DNA of 64,000 nt from Halorubrum lipolyticum DSM 21995 (GCF_000337375.1 NZ_AOJG01000012.1:98685-162684); one strand, 5' to 3'; positions 34,986-44,041 are shown, numbered from the stretch's first letter. Translations and numbers: made by a program. The notes: generated by a model not told the origin, from the sequence alone.

Positions 34986-35102
34986 ACGCGGATCCCCTCG
35001 GTCCAGCCCCATATTCTCATCCGGTGACCCACTGTGTCACCCCGCGGCGGAACCTGTGATCGAGGAAACAGTTATTCGAGTGGACCGAGTCGTGGGTGAC
35101 GA

Positions 35103-38100
35103 ATGGAGGCGCCGTCAGGACTCGTCGAGGTGGCCGAGCGCCGGCTCGACTTCCTCGAGCGGCTCGTCGATGGGGCGCTCCGGAAACACGAGCTGGTCGA
35201 CGAACTGGGCCACTCGCGCTCGACGGTCAACCGCGCGATCGACGAGCTGGAGGCCGCCGGACTCGTCGCCGGCGAGACCGACGGGTACCGGACGACGCTG
35301 ACCGGTCGCCTGCTCGCGCGGAGCTACCGGCGGTTCCTGACGGTCGCCGCCGACGTCGACGCCGCGACCGAGACGCTCGCCCCGCTCGGTCCCGGCGTCG
35401 AGATTTCTCCGGCCGCGCTGCGAGACGCCGACACCTACCGGGCGGCGGCGCCCGACCCGTACCGGCCCTTGGAACGGATCGACGGGGTGCTCGCGGAGGC
35501 CGACGGCGTCGCCGCCGCGCTTCCGGCGCTGCCGTACCCTCGCCTGCTCGACCGGCTCCGACGCGTCGCCGACGCCGGCGAGCCCGTCGACCTCGCGCTG
35601 ACCGACCGAACGTACCGGCACGCCCGCGAGCGCTACGCCGACACGCTGGGCGAGCTGTCGGCCGGTGACCGCGCCGCGGTGTCGGTCGCCGACGGGATCG
35701 ACGTGGGGTGTCTGGTCGCCGACGAGACCGCGATCCTCGTCGTGTTCGACGCCGACGGCGGCGTTCACGGCGTGGCCGAATCTGCCGATCCCGAGGCGGT
35801 GGCGTGGGCCCGCGACCGCGTTCGCTCCCTCGGTGAAGCGGGCCGCGACGTGACCGAGGAGCTCGCGGCGATCCGCGAGGCGCGAGCCGCGCGCGACGGG
35901 GACACCGGGACCGGCGGAACCGGCAGAGGCGCGGGATCCGCCGGCGGCTCCGGCGAACGCAGCGACAACGACGCCCGCCGCGGGGGGATCGGCGACGCCG
36001 ACGTAAGCGGGTTCGACGCCTTCGGCGCACCGCCGGCGCGTGGCGGAGGCGGCCCGGACCCGCTCTCCGCGCAGGGGTTCGTCGCGCTCGACGACGGACT
36101 GCTCGGCGGCGACGCCGACCCGACGGGACCGCTCCACGCGACGCCCTCGTTCGCGGAGGTCGACGCCGGCTACGTCCTCGACCGGACCGCGCTCCGAGAC
36201 GGCTCGCGGCGGTCGATCGCCGACCGGCTGATCGAGGGGCTCGCCGCGGGCGACGACCACGCGCTGGTCGGCCCGGCGGGAAGCGGGAAGAGCACCGTCT
36301 GCCGGCTCGCAGCCGTGCGGTGGCACCGGTCGGGTCGCGGGCCGGTGCTGTACCGCCCCGGCGACGAGGGAGAGCCGTTCTCGGCGACCGACCGGCTCCG
36401 CGAGCGCGCGGTCGCCGCCGAGGGGCACGCGCTCGTCGTCGTCGAGGACGTCGTCGACGCCGACGCGGCCGACGCGGTCGGCGTCGCGCGCGGGCTCGCC
36501 GACCGGGACGACGTGTCGTTCCTGTTCGACGCGCGCGAGGAGCGGTACGACGACCCCGACTCGCTCCCCCTGAACCCGAGCGACCTCGAGTACCGGCGGC
36601 GGATCGAGAGCCGGCGGATGCCGCGGCTCGACGAGCGCGAGACCGAGCGGCTCGCGGCCCACGTCGCGGAGCTCACCGGCACCGAGGCAGTCGCCGACCC
36701 GGGCGCACTCCTCGACGCGGTGCGCCGGCCGGAGGGCGACCGGCCCGGGGAGCTGCTGTGTCTCGTCCATCACCTCGTGCGGACGGGCGACCTCCTCGAC
36801 GACGCTCCCTCGACCGCCGGAGGACGGGACGGAAACTCGGGTGAGACAGACGAAACGGGGCTGGAGGCGTCCGTCTCGCGGGCGGTCCGCGACCTGACCG
36901 AGCGGCCGCCGCCGACCGCGGGCGTCGCGGTGCTCGCGAACCTGCTCAACGTGGCCGGCGTCAGCGACGTTCGGGAGTTCGCGTACGCGCTCGCCGACGA
37001 CGAGACGGCACCGGAGGCGGTGCAGCGGGCCCTCGACCGCCTGTCGGGCACCGTGCTCGTCCCGACGCCGACCGATCCGGACCGCGCGGTCCACCAGGAG
37101 TGGTCGGTGCTGTTCCTGGAGCGCCTCCTCGAGCGGGAGCCGGAGCCGGTCGTCGCCAGACGGGTGGGGCGGGCGGCGACGCGGGTGCTCGAGCTGGCCG
37201 ACGACCCCGCCCGGCGGTCGCGGATCCGGCGCGCGGTCGGCGGCGACGCGCCGGCGATGGACCGGATCGAGCGCGACCCCGAGGCGTGGGCGGCCGACGC
37301 CGTGCGGGCCGTCTACGGCGTCGGCCGACGCTACCCGCGGCTCGCGGGGCTGTACGGCCGGGTCCGCTACTCGTGGATCGACCTCCCGGACGCCTGCCCG
37401 GCCGACCTCCGAGATCGAGCGCCCGAGTGGGTGGTCCGCATGTACGTCGACGCCGGCGACCTCGACGGGGCGACCGACGCGCTCGACGCGTGGCGGCCCG
37501 CGAACGAGGCCGGCGAGGCCGAGCGCCAACGCGGGTACGGCGACGTGGCCCGTCGCCGGGGGGAGTACGACGCGGCACGCGAGCGCTTCGACCGCGCCGC
37601 CGCGCTGTTCTCGGCGGCCGACGACCGGCGGGGACTCGCCGCCGCGGTCCGGGGACGGGCGCAGGCCGCCCACTTCGCGGGCGACTACGAGGCCGCCTAC
37701 GAGGCCGCCTCGCGGGCGCACGCGATCGGCGCGGCCGTCGACGACCCGATCGCGATCGCGAAGAGCCTCATGGACATCGGGAACGCGCTCGACGCGCTCG
37801 ACGGCACCGACGCGGTCATCGACCACTACCGGGTCGCTCGCGGGCTGTTCGAGACGTACGACGACACCCACGGCGAGGCGAACGTCAGGACCAACCTCGC
37901 GGTCGCCCGGCGCCGGCGCGGCGAGCTGGCGGCCGCGAAGCGCGAGGCGCAGCGCGCGCTCGACGGCTACCGGACCGTCGGCGACGAGCACCGCGAGGCG
38001 GTCGTCCTGTTGAACCTCGGCGCGATCGCCGAGCAGCGCGGCGAGGTCGGGGAGGCGGCCGCCCACGCGCGGGAGGCGCGGGCCATCGCGGACCGGGTCG

Positions 38101-38795
38101 GCTCCGACCTGTACCGTGCGTTCGCGGTGAGCCACCTCGGGTCGGCGGCGCAGCTCGCCGGCGACCTCGACCGCGCGGAGCGGTATCTCCGCGACGCGCT
38201 GGCGGCGTTCGAGGACCTCGACGCCGACTCCAGACGGGCGATGGTCGCCGTGACCCTCGCCGAGGTCGAACTCCGACGGGGCGACCTCGACGCCGCCGAG
38301 CGGTGGCTCGACCGGACCGAGTCGCTGCTCGACGAGCACGCGGGGCGGCGTCGGTTGGCGATGGTGAACCGGAACCGCGGCGTGGTCGCGCTCGAGCGGG
38401 GTGACCTCGACCGCGCCGCGGCCGCGCTCGAGTCCGGGCTGGAGCAAGCGCGGGCGGGCGGATTCACCGCCGTCGAGGCGCGAGCGCTCGCCGACCGCGG
38501 GCGTGTCGCGGCCGAGAGGGAAAACACGGAGACGGCGCTCGACCGGCTGACCGCCGCGCTCGATCTCGGCCGTCGGATCGAGTGCGTGCGCGCGATCGTC
38601 CCCGCGGCCGAGGCGCTGGCGGCGCTGCTCGCGTCTCACCCGGACCCCGACGGGCTCGGCGTGGACGCTCCCGGACCGATCGGCGAGGGCTCGGCGACCG
38701 ACCCGGCGGCGTACCGCGACCTCGCCGACCGGTGGCGCGCCGACGCGGACGGGGTCGCCGCCGACTTCACGGCGAGCGGGAGCGAGGCGGGCTGA
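35103..38795 (+). CDS. HTH/FilR1-like + P-loop NTPase + TPR regulatory protein
   Basis: 1230-residue multidomain protein. Residues about 1-85 form a winged HTH (LVDELGHSRSTVNRAIDEL). Residues about 105-265 match the FilR1/HVO_A0114 middle domain of haloarchaeal regulators (PYRPLERIDGVLAEAD, YPRLLDRLR, VGCLVADETAILVVFD, PEAVAWARDRV). A Gly/Asp-rich linker follows. A P-loop NTPase starts near 360, with Walker A GPAGSGKST at 390-398 and Walker B LVVVEDVVDAD at about 442. From about 780 to 1180 are TPR-like repeats of 36-40 residues (GDYEAAYEAASRAHAIG, RGDLDAAERWLDRTESLL). This is a STAND-like architecture in which the NTPase could switch DNA binding; the signal is unknown. TTATTCG about 35 nt upstream is a weak TATA candidate. 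Confidence 0.85.
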   Translation: MEAPSGLVEVAERRLDFLERLVDGALRKHELVDELGHSRSTVNRAIDELEAAGLVAGETDGYRTTLTGRLLARSYRRFLTVAADVDAATETLAPLGPGVEISPAALRDADTYRAAAPDPYRPLERIDGVLAEADGVAAALPALPYPRLLDRLRRVADAGEPVDLALTDRTYRHARERYADTLGELSAGDRAAVSVADGIDVGCLVADETAILVVFDADGGVHGVAESADPEAVAWARDRVRSLGEAGRDVTEELAAIREARAARDGDTGTGGTGRGAGSAGGSGERSDNDARRGGIGDADVSGFDAFGAPPARGGGGPDPLSAQGFVALDDGLLGGDADPTGPLHATPSFAEVDAGYVLDRTALRDGSRRSIADRLIEGLAAGDDHALVGPAGSGKSTVCRLAAVRWHRSGRGPVLYRPGDEGEPFSATDRLRERAVAAEGHALVVVEDVVDADAADAVGVARGLADRDDVSFLFDAREERYDDPDSLPLNPSDLEYRRRIESRRMPRLDERETERLAAHVAELTGTEAVADPGALLDAVRRPEGDRPGELLCLVHHLVRTGDLLDDAPSTAGGRDGNSGETDETGLEASVSRAVRDLTERPPPTAGVAVLANLLNVAGVSDVREFAYALADDETAPEAVQRALDRLSGTVLVPTPTDPDRAVHQEWSVLFLERLLEREPEPVVARRVGRAATRVLELADDPARRSRIRRAVGGDAPAMDRIERDPEAWAADAVRAVYGVGRRYPRLAGLYGRVRYSWIDLPDACPADLRDRAPEWVVRMYVDAGDLDGATDALDAWRPANEAGEAERQRGYGDVARRRGEYDAARERFDRAAALFSAADDRRGLAAAVRGRAQAAHFAGDYEAAYEAASRAHAIGAAVDDPIAIAKSLMDIGNALDALDGTDAVIDHYRVARGLFETYDDTHGEANVRTNLAVARRRRGELAAAKREAQRALDGYRTVGDEHREAVVLLNLGAIAEQRGEVGEAAAHAREARAIADRVGSDLYRAFAVSHLGSAAQLAGDLDRAERYLRDALAAFEDLDADSRRAMVAVTLAEVELRRGDLDAAERWLDRTESLLDEHAGRRRLAMVNRNRGVVALERGDLDRAAAALESGLEQARAGGFTAVEARALADRGRVAAERENTETALDRLTAALDLGRRIECVRAIVPAAEALAALLASHPDPDGLGVDAPGPIGEGSATDPAAYRDLADRWRADADGVAADFTASGSEAG

Positions 38796-38865
38796 GCCGG
38801 CCCCGGTCCGCGTCGTCGGCGTCGCGTGTCGCAACCGCTTTGCGGGTGGCCGGGATACCCGACGT

Positions 38866-39399
38866 ATGAGCGACGCAGCGGCCCTCGCGGACCTGCGGAC
38901 CGGCGCCGACTACCAGTTCGGTGCGGGCGCGGGCGACGCGCTGTTCCCCCCGGACGAGACGCTGACTCTCCGGCGGTCGAGCGGCGGCCGCCCCCGACAG
39001 GTGATCGTCGGCGACGTGGACGACGACCCCGGCAGCCCGGAGGGCGACCGGCTCGTCTCGTACGGCACGGACGGACGGTTCACCCTCGGGATCGCCGGCG
39101 GGACCCGGATCCGCGAGGCGTTCGCGGCCCCGCGTCACCGGATGGTCGTCGGGGAGGAGAGCGAGCCGTTCGTCCGCGAGGGGCGCAACGCGTTCGCGAA
39201 GTTCGTGACCGCGGCCGACGACGGGATCCGCCCCGGCGACGAGGTGCTCGTCGTCGACGAGGACGACGCGCTGTTCGCGGTCGGGCGGGCCGAGCTCTCC
39301 GGCGCCGAGGCCGAGCACTTCGCGAGCGGGGTCGCCGTGAAGGTGCGGAACGGCGCGGGAAGCGACGGGAGCGAGAACGCGGACGGAGCCGGCGAGTAG
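38866..39399 (+). CDS. PUA domain protein
   Basis: 177-residue protein. The N-terminal about 75 residues are a small alpha/beta part (LADLRTGADYQFGAGAGDALF, PRQVIVGDVDDD). A C-terminal PUA domain is visible as RHRMVVGEESEPFVREGRNAFAKFV-type residues, GDEVLVVDEDDALFAVGRAEL, and a last strand near GVAVKVR. The arrangement resembles proteins related to archaeal tRNA-guanine transglycosylase, so RNA binding is likely. A separate function has not been assigned to my knowledge. The acidic tail is low complexity. It follows the large regulator by 70 bp; hairpin element copy 3 starts 12 bp after its stop, and a T-run at 39424-39430 may act as a terminator. Confidence 0.82.
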   Translation: MSDAAALADLRTGADYQFGAGAGDALFPPDETLTLRRSSGGRPRQVIVGDVDDDPGSPEGDRLVSYGTDGRFTLGIAGGTRIREAFAAPRHRMVVGEESEPFVREGRNAFAKFVTAADDGIRPGDEVLVVDEDDALFAVGRAELSGAEAEHFASGVAVKVRNGAGSDGSENADGAGE

Positions 39400-39410
39400 C
39401 GCGCACTCTC

Positions 39411-39783
39411 TATTTTAAGACGGTTTTTTAGGACTCGTGTGCGGTGGCGCGCGCCTGTGAGCGGCCGTTAGGCCGCGAACAGCACCGCGCGAGGGACGCG
39501 GTGAGCGCTCGAAGAGCGCGAACCGCGAGGCTGGGGAGGCGTGAGGCTGCGGTTGCTGTGCGGGGTGGGACTCAAAGGGGCAGCCGGCGAGGCGGGCACA
39601 GGCGACGCAAGCACCGCAGCAAAGGAGCAGTAGCGACTGAGCGAGGAGCGCAGCGAGAGTGCGCCCGCCTCGCCGGCTGGGGCTTTGGAGGTCTTCACCG
39701 CAGAGTTACTGGCAATCATTTATAAGTGAGCGGCTGGGCCTTTGGAGGCGCTCTCCCCGATCTACGATCGGCTATTTATAAGC
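39411..39783 (+). repeat. Intergenic hairpin element, copy 3
   Basis: Starts with AT boxes (TATTTTAAGA at 39411-39420, GGTTTTTTAGG at 39422-39432), then GCGGTGGCGCGCGCC. Hairpin 1 (39461-39476, GCGGCC/GGCCGC) and GCACCGCGCGAGGGA follow. Hairpin 2 (39497-39527) has CGCGGT and GCGCTC stems around a GAA loop. Next come GAGGCTGGGGAGGCGTGAGG and ACTCAAAGGGG. A long-range stem pairs GCCGGCGAGG at 39583-39592 with CCTCGCCGGC at 39668-39677, and GGGGCTTTGGAGG closes it. Two tail units 57 bp apart are separated by ATTTATAAGTGAG and followed by CTATTTATAAGCG. Between the long-range arms, GAGCGAGGAGCGCAGCGAG is shared with copy 2. No open frame of interest. Confidence 0.8.
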
Positions 39784-39899
39784 GATCCACGGTAGCCACG
39801 ACCTCCACTCACGCTCTCGATATCGGACTGCCGAATTCCTCGTCCAACACCCACGTCGGGACCGACGGGTACACAAGCGGCCCGCGCCCACGACCCGGT

Positions 39900-41060
39900 A
39901 TGGACGATATCGACGTCGAGCCGGTGGATCGCGTCGAGGAGTCGGAGAACGACGAGGTCAGCGACCCCGACCTCCCGACCGAAACGGACGCCGCCACGGC
40001 CCTCCCGGTCGGCGTCGACGCCCCGGACTACGTCCTCTACGGCGGGAAGGGCGGGGTCGGGAAGACGACGATGGCGGCCGCGACCGGGCTCGCCTCGGCC
40101 GCGGGCGGCGTGAACACCCTCGTCGTCTCCACCGACCCGGCCCACTCGCTGTCCGACACCTACGAGACGGAGATCCCGGCGCAGCCCTCGCGCATCCGCG
40201 AGGAGATTCCCCTGTACGCCGCCGAGATCGACCCCGACGACGCGATGGAGGAGGGGATGTTCGGCGCCGACGGCGACCCACTCGGCGGGATGGGCGAGAT
40301 GGGGGACGCGATGGGCGGGATGATGGGCGGTGCGGACGGCCCCGCCGGCGACGCGGACGACGGGGAAGACGCCGGCCTCGGCTCCCTCCTCGGCGGCACG
40401 ATGCCCGGCGCCGACGAGGCGGCCGCGATGCGCCAGCTGCTCGAGTACCTCGACGACCCGCGGTTCGACCGGGTCGTCGTCGACACCGCGCCGACGGGCC
40501 ACACCCTCCGGCTCCTCCAGCTGCCCGAGATCATGGACTCGATGATCGGCCGAGTGATGAAGCTCCGGCAGCGCTTCTCGGGGATGATGGACGGCATCAA
40601 GGGGATGTTCGGCGGCGGGGACGACGACGCCGACCCCTCCGCTGACCTCGACGAGCTCCGCGAGCGGATCGAGCGCCTCCGGAGCGTGCTGCGCGACCCC
40701 GAGAAGACCGACTTCCGCGTGGTGACGGTCCCCGAGGAGATGAGCGTCGCCGAGTCCGAGCGGCTCGTCGCCCGGCTGGACGAGTTCGGAATTCCGGTGA
40801 ACACGCTCGTGGTCAACCGGGTGATGGAGGGCGTCGGCGACGTGACCGAGGCGAGCGGGACCGCGATCGACCCCGAGTGGATCGTGGAGCCGAACCCGGA
40901 CACCTGCGAGTTCTGCGCGCGCCGCTGGGAGGTCCAGCAGGCGGCGCTGCGCCGGGCGACGGACCTGTTCCGCGGGCGCGACGTGAAGCGCGTCCCCCTG
41001 CTCGCGAAGGAGGTACGCGGGGAGGCCGCGCTGCGGGTCGTGGCCGCGTGCCTGCGCTAG
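39900..41060 (+). CDS. ArsA/Get3-family ATPase
   Basis: 386-residue P-loop ATPase. The deviant Walker A is YGGKGGVGKTTMAAATG (about residues 48-63), and VVVDTAPTGHTLRLLQLPE is the switch/Walker B region characteristic of ArsA and TRC40/Get3. A C-terminal CEFCARR Cys pair could coordinate zinc, as in Get3 dimers. A Gly/Met-rich acidic insertion lies at about residues 115-150 (GGMGEMGDAMGGMMGG). Archaeal members are proposed to target tail-anchored membrane proteins; no arsenic genes lie nearby. The first 40 residues are an acidic tail. The ATG at 39900 is 117 bp after hairpin element copy 3. Its stop overlaps the stop of the minus-strand membrane gene by four bases. Confidence 0.9.
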   Translation: MDDIDVEPVDRVEESENDEVSDPDLPTETDAATALPVGVDAPDYVLYGGKGGVGKTTMAAATGLASAAGGVNTLVVSTDPAHSLSDTYETEIPAQPSRIREEIPLYAAEIDPDDAMEEGMFGADGDPLGGMGEMGDAMGGMMGGADGPAGDADDGEDAGLGSLLGGTMPGADEAAAMRQLLEYLDDPRFDRVVVDTAPTGHTLRLLQLPEIMDSMIGRVMKLRQRFSGMMDGIKGMFGGGDDDADPSADLDELRERIERLRSVLRDPEKTDFRVVTVPEEMSVAESERLVARLDEFGIPVNTLVVNRVMEGVGDVTEASGTAIDPEWIVEPNPDTCEFCARRWEVQQAALRRATDLFRGRDVKRVPLLAKEVRGEAALRVVAACLR

Positions 41061-41710
41061 GGCCGCTCGTCCAACGCGCCGTACAGTCCCTCCCGGACCC
41101 GCTCCGCGACCCCCGTGAGGTGCGCCTGGCCGAAGAGCGCCACGATCAGCGCGCCCACGGAGTTGTACGTCAGGTCGGCCACGGTGTCGTCGAGCCCGAA
41201 CTGGGCGAGCGGCATCTCGATGCCCGTCTCGTCGGCGACGATGTCGAGCCCGAACTCGAACAGCTCCCAGACGACGCCGAACGCGAGCACCACCACGAGG
41301 ATGAAGACGAACGCGAACCGCGACGGGATGTAGATCTCGTCGCTGTGGAGGTCCACCGCGCGGAGCGTCGTGTATCCCGCGCCGGCGACCAGCGACGCCG
41401 ACAGCGCGTGCGTGAGGTGGTCCCACCACGGGATCTGCGCGTAGAACCCCGCCGACCCCAACGTGTGTAGGAACACCGCCGTCGTGATCCACACGCCGAG
41501 CCACGGGTCGAGCGGGATGTCGTAGTTGCGCTCGAGCAGCGCCGGCACGAACGTGACGAACAGGCCGAGCCCGCCGTTGGTGATCGCCTTCGGCTGACCG
41601 AAGGCCACGCCGTAGACGACGATGCCGGCGAGCAGGACCTGCATCGCCCTGGTGAGCCGGCGCTGGGTCCGCAGCGACGGGCGAGCGCGGAGGATCCCGC
41701 GGACGTTCAT
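41057..41710 (-). CDS. Multi-spanning membrane protein (YjdF/DUF2238-like)
   Basis: 217-residue membrane protein with five or six hydrophobic segments (VLLAGIVVYGVAF, LGLFVTFVPALL, VWITTAVFLHTLG, FAFVFILVVVLAFGVVW, VGALIVALFG). Conserved-looking polar motifs are WWDHLTHALSAS and VWELFEFGLD, reminiscent of the YjdF/DUF2238 family. Function unknown. Its start overlaps the stop of the upstream membrane gene by four bases, so the two are a coupled pair. It converges with the ArsA-like gene. Confidence 0.78.
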   Translation of the reverse strand: MNVRGILRARPSLRTQRRLTRAMQVLLAGIVVYGVAFGQPKAITNGGLGLFVTFVPALLERNYDIPLDPWLGVWITTAVFLHTLGSAGFYAQIPWWDHLTHALSASLVAGAGYTTLRAVDLHSDEIYIPSRFAFVFILVVVLAFGVVWELFEFGLDIVADETGIEMPLAQFGLDDTVADLTYNSVGALIVALFGQAHLTGVAERVREGLYGALDERP

Positions 41711-42438
41711 CGGCGCACCACCCGCCCTATCGCGCGGCGGAGACGCGCCCCGCGCCGCCGGAAGTACGCGTCGAAGAGGACGCCGGCGGCGAGCCCGGCC
41801 AGCGTCACGTAGATCCACTCGATCATCAGCGCGTCGTTCGTCGTCAGGAAGGCGGTGTCGAGCAGCCGGTCGGCGTTCCACCGGAGCACCGTCCACGCGG
41901 CCGCCGTCGCCATCGTGGCCATCACGACGAAGAGCACCGCGAACCAGTGGGTGACCCGAAGCGTGGTGAACATCTGCAGCTCGACGGTAACGATCAGCGC
42001 GAACGCGGCGATCGCGAGGTACGTCGCGAACGTCCCGAGTTCGCCCCCGAACAGCACGCGCACCAGCACCGGCAACAGCGCGAGGCCGAGCACCTCCCAC
42101 GGGGGCATCACCCGCGGATTCCGCGCCGCGACCGCCGGCGCGACCACGACGGCCGTGATCGCGGCGACGAGGACCATCGGGAGGAGGTCGAGGCCGAGCA
42201 GGCTCTCGACGAAGGCGCCGACGAGCACCGCCACCATCGCCCACGCGATCACCGCGTTCGTCCGCCCGCTGCGGAACAGCCGCGCCAGCCGGTCCTCGAT
42301 GGCGTCGCCGTCCGGGATCTCCGGTTCGGGCTCGCCCGGACCGGCGTCAGCGGGACCGGGAGCGACCGAATCGCCCCCGTCGACCTCGGTCTCCGAACCC
42401 CCGTCCGAGGCGTCCGCCGCGGATCGGTCGGTGTTCAT
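41707..42438 (-). CDS. Membrane protein of unknown function
   Basis: 243-residue protein. About 50 acidic, Pro/Gly-rich N-terminal residues precede six hydrophobic helices (VIAWAMVAVLVGAFV, LPMVLVAAITAVVVAP, LGLALLPVLVRVLF, FATYLAIAAFALIVTV, FAVLFVVMATMATAAA, and a last one near IYVTLAGLAAGVLF). It ends in a basic RRRGARLRRAIGRVVRR tail. The start is fixed by CCCATATAG about 25 nt upstream. Cotranscribed with the downstream membrane gene. I do not recognise the family; the pair may form one complex (inference). Confidence 0.72.
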   Translation of the reverse strand: MNTDRSAADASDGGSETEVDGGDSVAPGPADAGPGEPEPEIPDGDAIEDRLARLFRSGRTNAVIAWAMVAVLVGAFVESLLGLDLLPMVLVAAITAVVVAPAVAARNPRVMPPWEVLGLALLPVLVRVLFGGELGTFATYLAIAAFALIVTVELQMFTTLRVTHWFAVLFVVMATMATAAAWTVLRWNADRLLDTAFLTTNDALMIEWIYVTLAGLAAGVLFDAYFRRRGARLRRAIGRVVRR

Positions 42439-42528
42439 ACTCTTCTTCAGGCCCGCCCCCACTATATGGGTTGCCTCCGCGACACGGCGAACGGACGCGC
42501 TTTTACCCGTCACGTCCCTCCGTTCGCT

Positions 42529-43311
42529 ATGAACTGTCGGCGGTGTGGAACCCCGCTTCGCAAGCCCGGGGACTACTGTCTCACCTGCAACACCGCCAAC
42601 GCCGACGCCGTCGTCGTCGAGTTCTCGGCGGACCGCGCGCGCCTGACGATGCTCGACGAGGACGAGGTCGTCGGCGAGACGACCGTGACCACCCGCCCCG
42701 AGAGCGACGAGCAGCTGACCGAGATCCAGCTCCGCAACTTCGCCGGGCGCGTCGCCGACGAGATCCGCCGGAAGCGACCCGACACCGTCTACGCCGCCGG
42801 CGCCCGAGAGCCGCTCCGTGAGACGCGCGCGCAGGTCCACCACGAGTTCTATCGGGTCCCCGACGCGGAGGCGGGAGCGGGCGAGGGAGGGAGCGGGGAG
42901 TCCACCGCCGGCGACGACGCGAGCCCCGTCGTCTCGTGGGTGCTCGACCGGCGGGGCGACCGAGCCTTACAGGTCGTCGAGACGCCGCCCCGCGAGAAGA
43001 TCGGCGGGTCGCACTCGACGCTCATCGGCGACCGCAAGGGGCGGAAGGCGGTGGGGACGGTCGCGCAACACCCGCACGTCAAGAAGATCGTCCCCGGCCC
43101 GATCGACGCCGGCGGGACCGGCTCCCGGACGGGCCTGCGCGCGAAGGCGACCCGCGCGGGGACCAACGGGAACGTCCGGCTCCTCCTGCGGGACGGCTCC
43201 AGCGTGCAGGAGAACCGGATCGTCACCACCGCGATGGACCGCGAGACCGGCGAGCGCGTCCGCGAGGACCTCAACGAGGCGCTGCGGGACGCGGAGCTGC
43301 AGGACGAGTGA
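42529..43311 (+). CDS. Zinc-ribbon protein (DUF2103-like)
   Basis: 260-residue protein. An N-terminal zinc ribbon has MNCRRCGTPLRKPG and YCLTCNT Cys pairs. The C-terminal part (about residues 150-260) has KIGGSHSTLIGDRKGRKAV, HPHVKKIVPGPI and an Arg-rich RVREDL region, resembling the archaeal predicted metal-binding family DUF2103. Nucleic-acid binding is plausible but inferred. A variable Gly/Glu-rich segment (about 115-135) separates the two parts. TTTTACCC about 30 nt before the ATG is the likely TATA box. It is divergent from the membrane gene pair. Confidence 0.75.
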   Translation: MNCRRCGTPLRKPGDYCLTCNTANADAVVVEFSADRARLTMLDEDEVVGETTVTTRPESDEQLTEIQLRNFAGRVADEIRRKRPDTVYAAGAREPLRETRAQVHHEFYRVPDAEAGAGEGGSGESTAGDDASPVVSWVLDRRGDRALQVVETPPREKIGGSHSTLIGDRKGRKAVGTVAQHPHVKKIVPGPIDAGGTGSRTGLRAKATRAGTNGNVRLLLRDGSSVQENRIVTTAMDRETGERVREDLNEALRDAELQDE

Positions 43312-43374
43312 GTTCGTGGTGGGTCGCCGTCCGGACCGCCTCCCGGTAGGTATTTCCGCCGGCGGCCGCGATCG

Positions 43375-43383
43375 CTTATAAAT
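43375..43383 (+). promoter_or_regulatory. TATA-like box abutting the annotated start of the DtxR-like gene
   Basis: CTTATAAAT overlaps the first annotated ATG (43382). Archaeal transcription starts about 22-27 nt downstream of the box, near 43400, so the in-frame ATG at 43397 (MEDYLKAIY) may be the true leaderless start. Alternatively this is not the promoter used. Confidence 0.45.
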
Positions 43384-44041
43384 GCTGAGCGACGTGATGG
43401 AGGACTACCTGAAGGCGATCTACGTCCTCCAGTCCGAGCAGGGCCCGCCCGTCTCGACGTCGGCGATCGCGGAGTACCTCGACAAGACCTCCCCGTCGGT
43501 CACCGACATGCTGGGCAAGCTGGAGGAGCGCGGGCTCGTCGAGCGCGAGCCGTATCGCGGCGCGGAGCTGACGGCGGAGGGCGAGGCGGTCGCGCTAGAG
43601 ATCGTCCGCCACCACCGGCTGCTGGAGGCGTTCCTCGCCGAGCGGCTCGACTACGACTGGACCGAGGTCCACGAGGAGGCCGACGCCCTGGAACACCACA
43701 TCTCCGAGGCGTTCGAGCGGCGCGTGGCCGAGGCGCTCGGTGACCCCGCCGTCGACCCCCACGGCGACCCGATCCCCGGCGCGGACCTCGAACCCGTCGA
43801 CGAGGGGAGCGGCGCGCGGCTCGCGGACCGCGAGGAGGGCGACCGCGTGGTCGTCGCCCGCGTCTCCGACCGCGACGAGGAGGAGCTGGAGTACCTCGCC
43901 GACGCCGGGATCACGCCCGGTACCGAGATCAAGGTCGTCGACGTCGCCCCGTTCGGGATGGTGACCGTGGCGACGCCGACCGGCGAGCAGAGCCTCCCGG
44001 CCGAGGTCGCCCGCGCGATCCGGGTCGAGGACGCGGGGTGA
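43382..44041 (+). CDS. DtxR/MntR-family metal-dependent regulator
   Basis: 219-residue metalloregulator. The winged HTH is at residues 5-65 (YLKAIYVLQSEQGPPVSTS, AIAEYLDKTSPSVTDML). The metal-binding and dimerisation domain has HHRLLEAFLAERLDYDW, HEEADALEHHISEAFERRV and further His/Glu residues. A C-terminal FeoA/SH3-like domain starts near 145 (EGDRVVVARVSDRD, GITPGTEIKVVDVAPFGMVTV). It would repress metal uptake genes with Mn or Fe; none are next to it. The second in-frame Met (MEDYLK) is a serious alternative start because the TATA box abuts the first ATG. Confidence 0.9.
   Translation: MLSDVMEDYLKAIYVLQSEQGPPVSTSAIAEYLDKTSPSVTDMLGKLEERGLVEREPYRGAELTAEGEAVALEIVRHHRLLEAFLAERLDYDWTEVHEEADALEHHISEAFERRVAEALGDPAVDPHGDPIPGADLEPVDEGSGARLADREEGDRVVVARVSDRDEEELEYLADAGITPGTEIKVVDVAPFGMVTVATPTGEQSLPAEVARAIRVEDAG

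Noticed and set aside
35115-38834. Long antisense open frame opposite the 1230-residue regulator
   Set aside because: High-GC codon bias keeps the opposite frames open; the sense frame has clear domains, while the antisense translation has Arg/Val-rich, featureless sequence.
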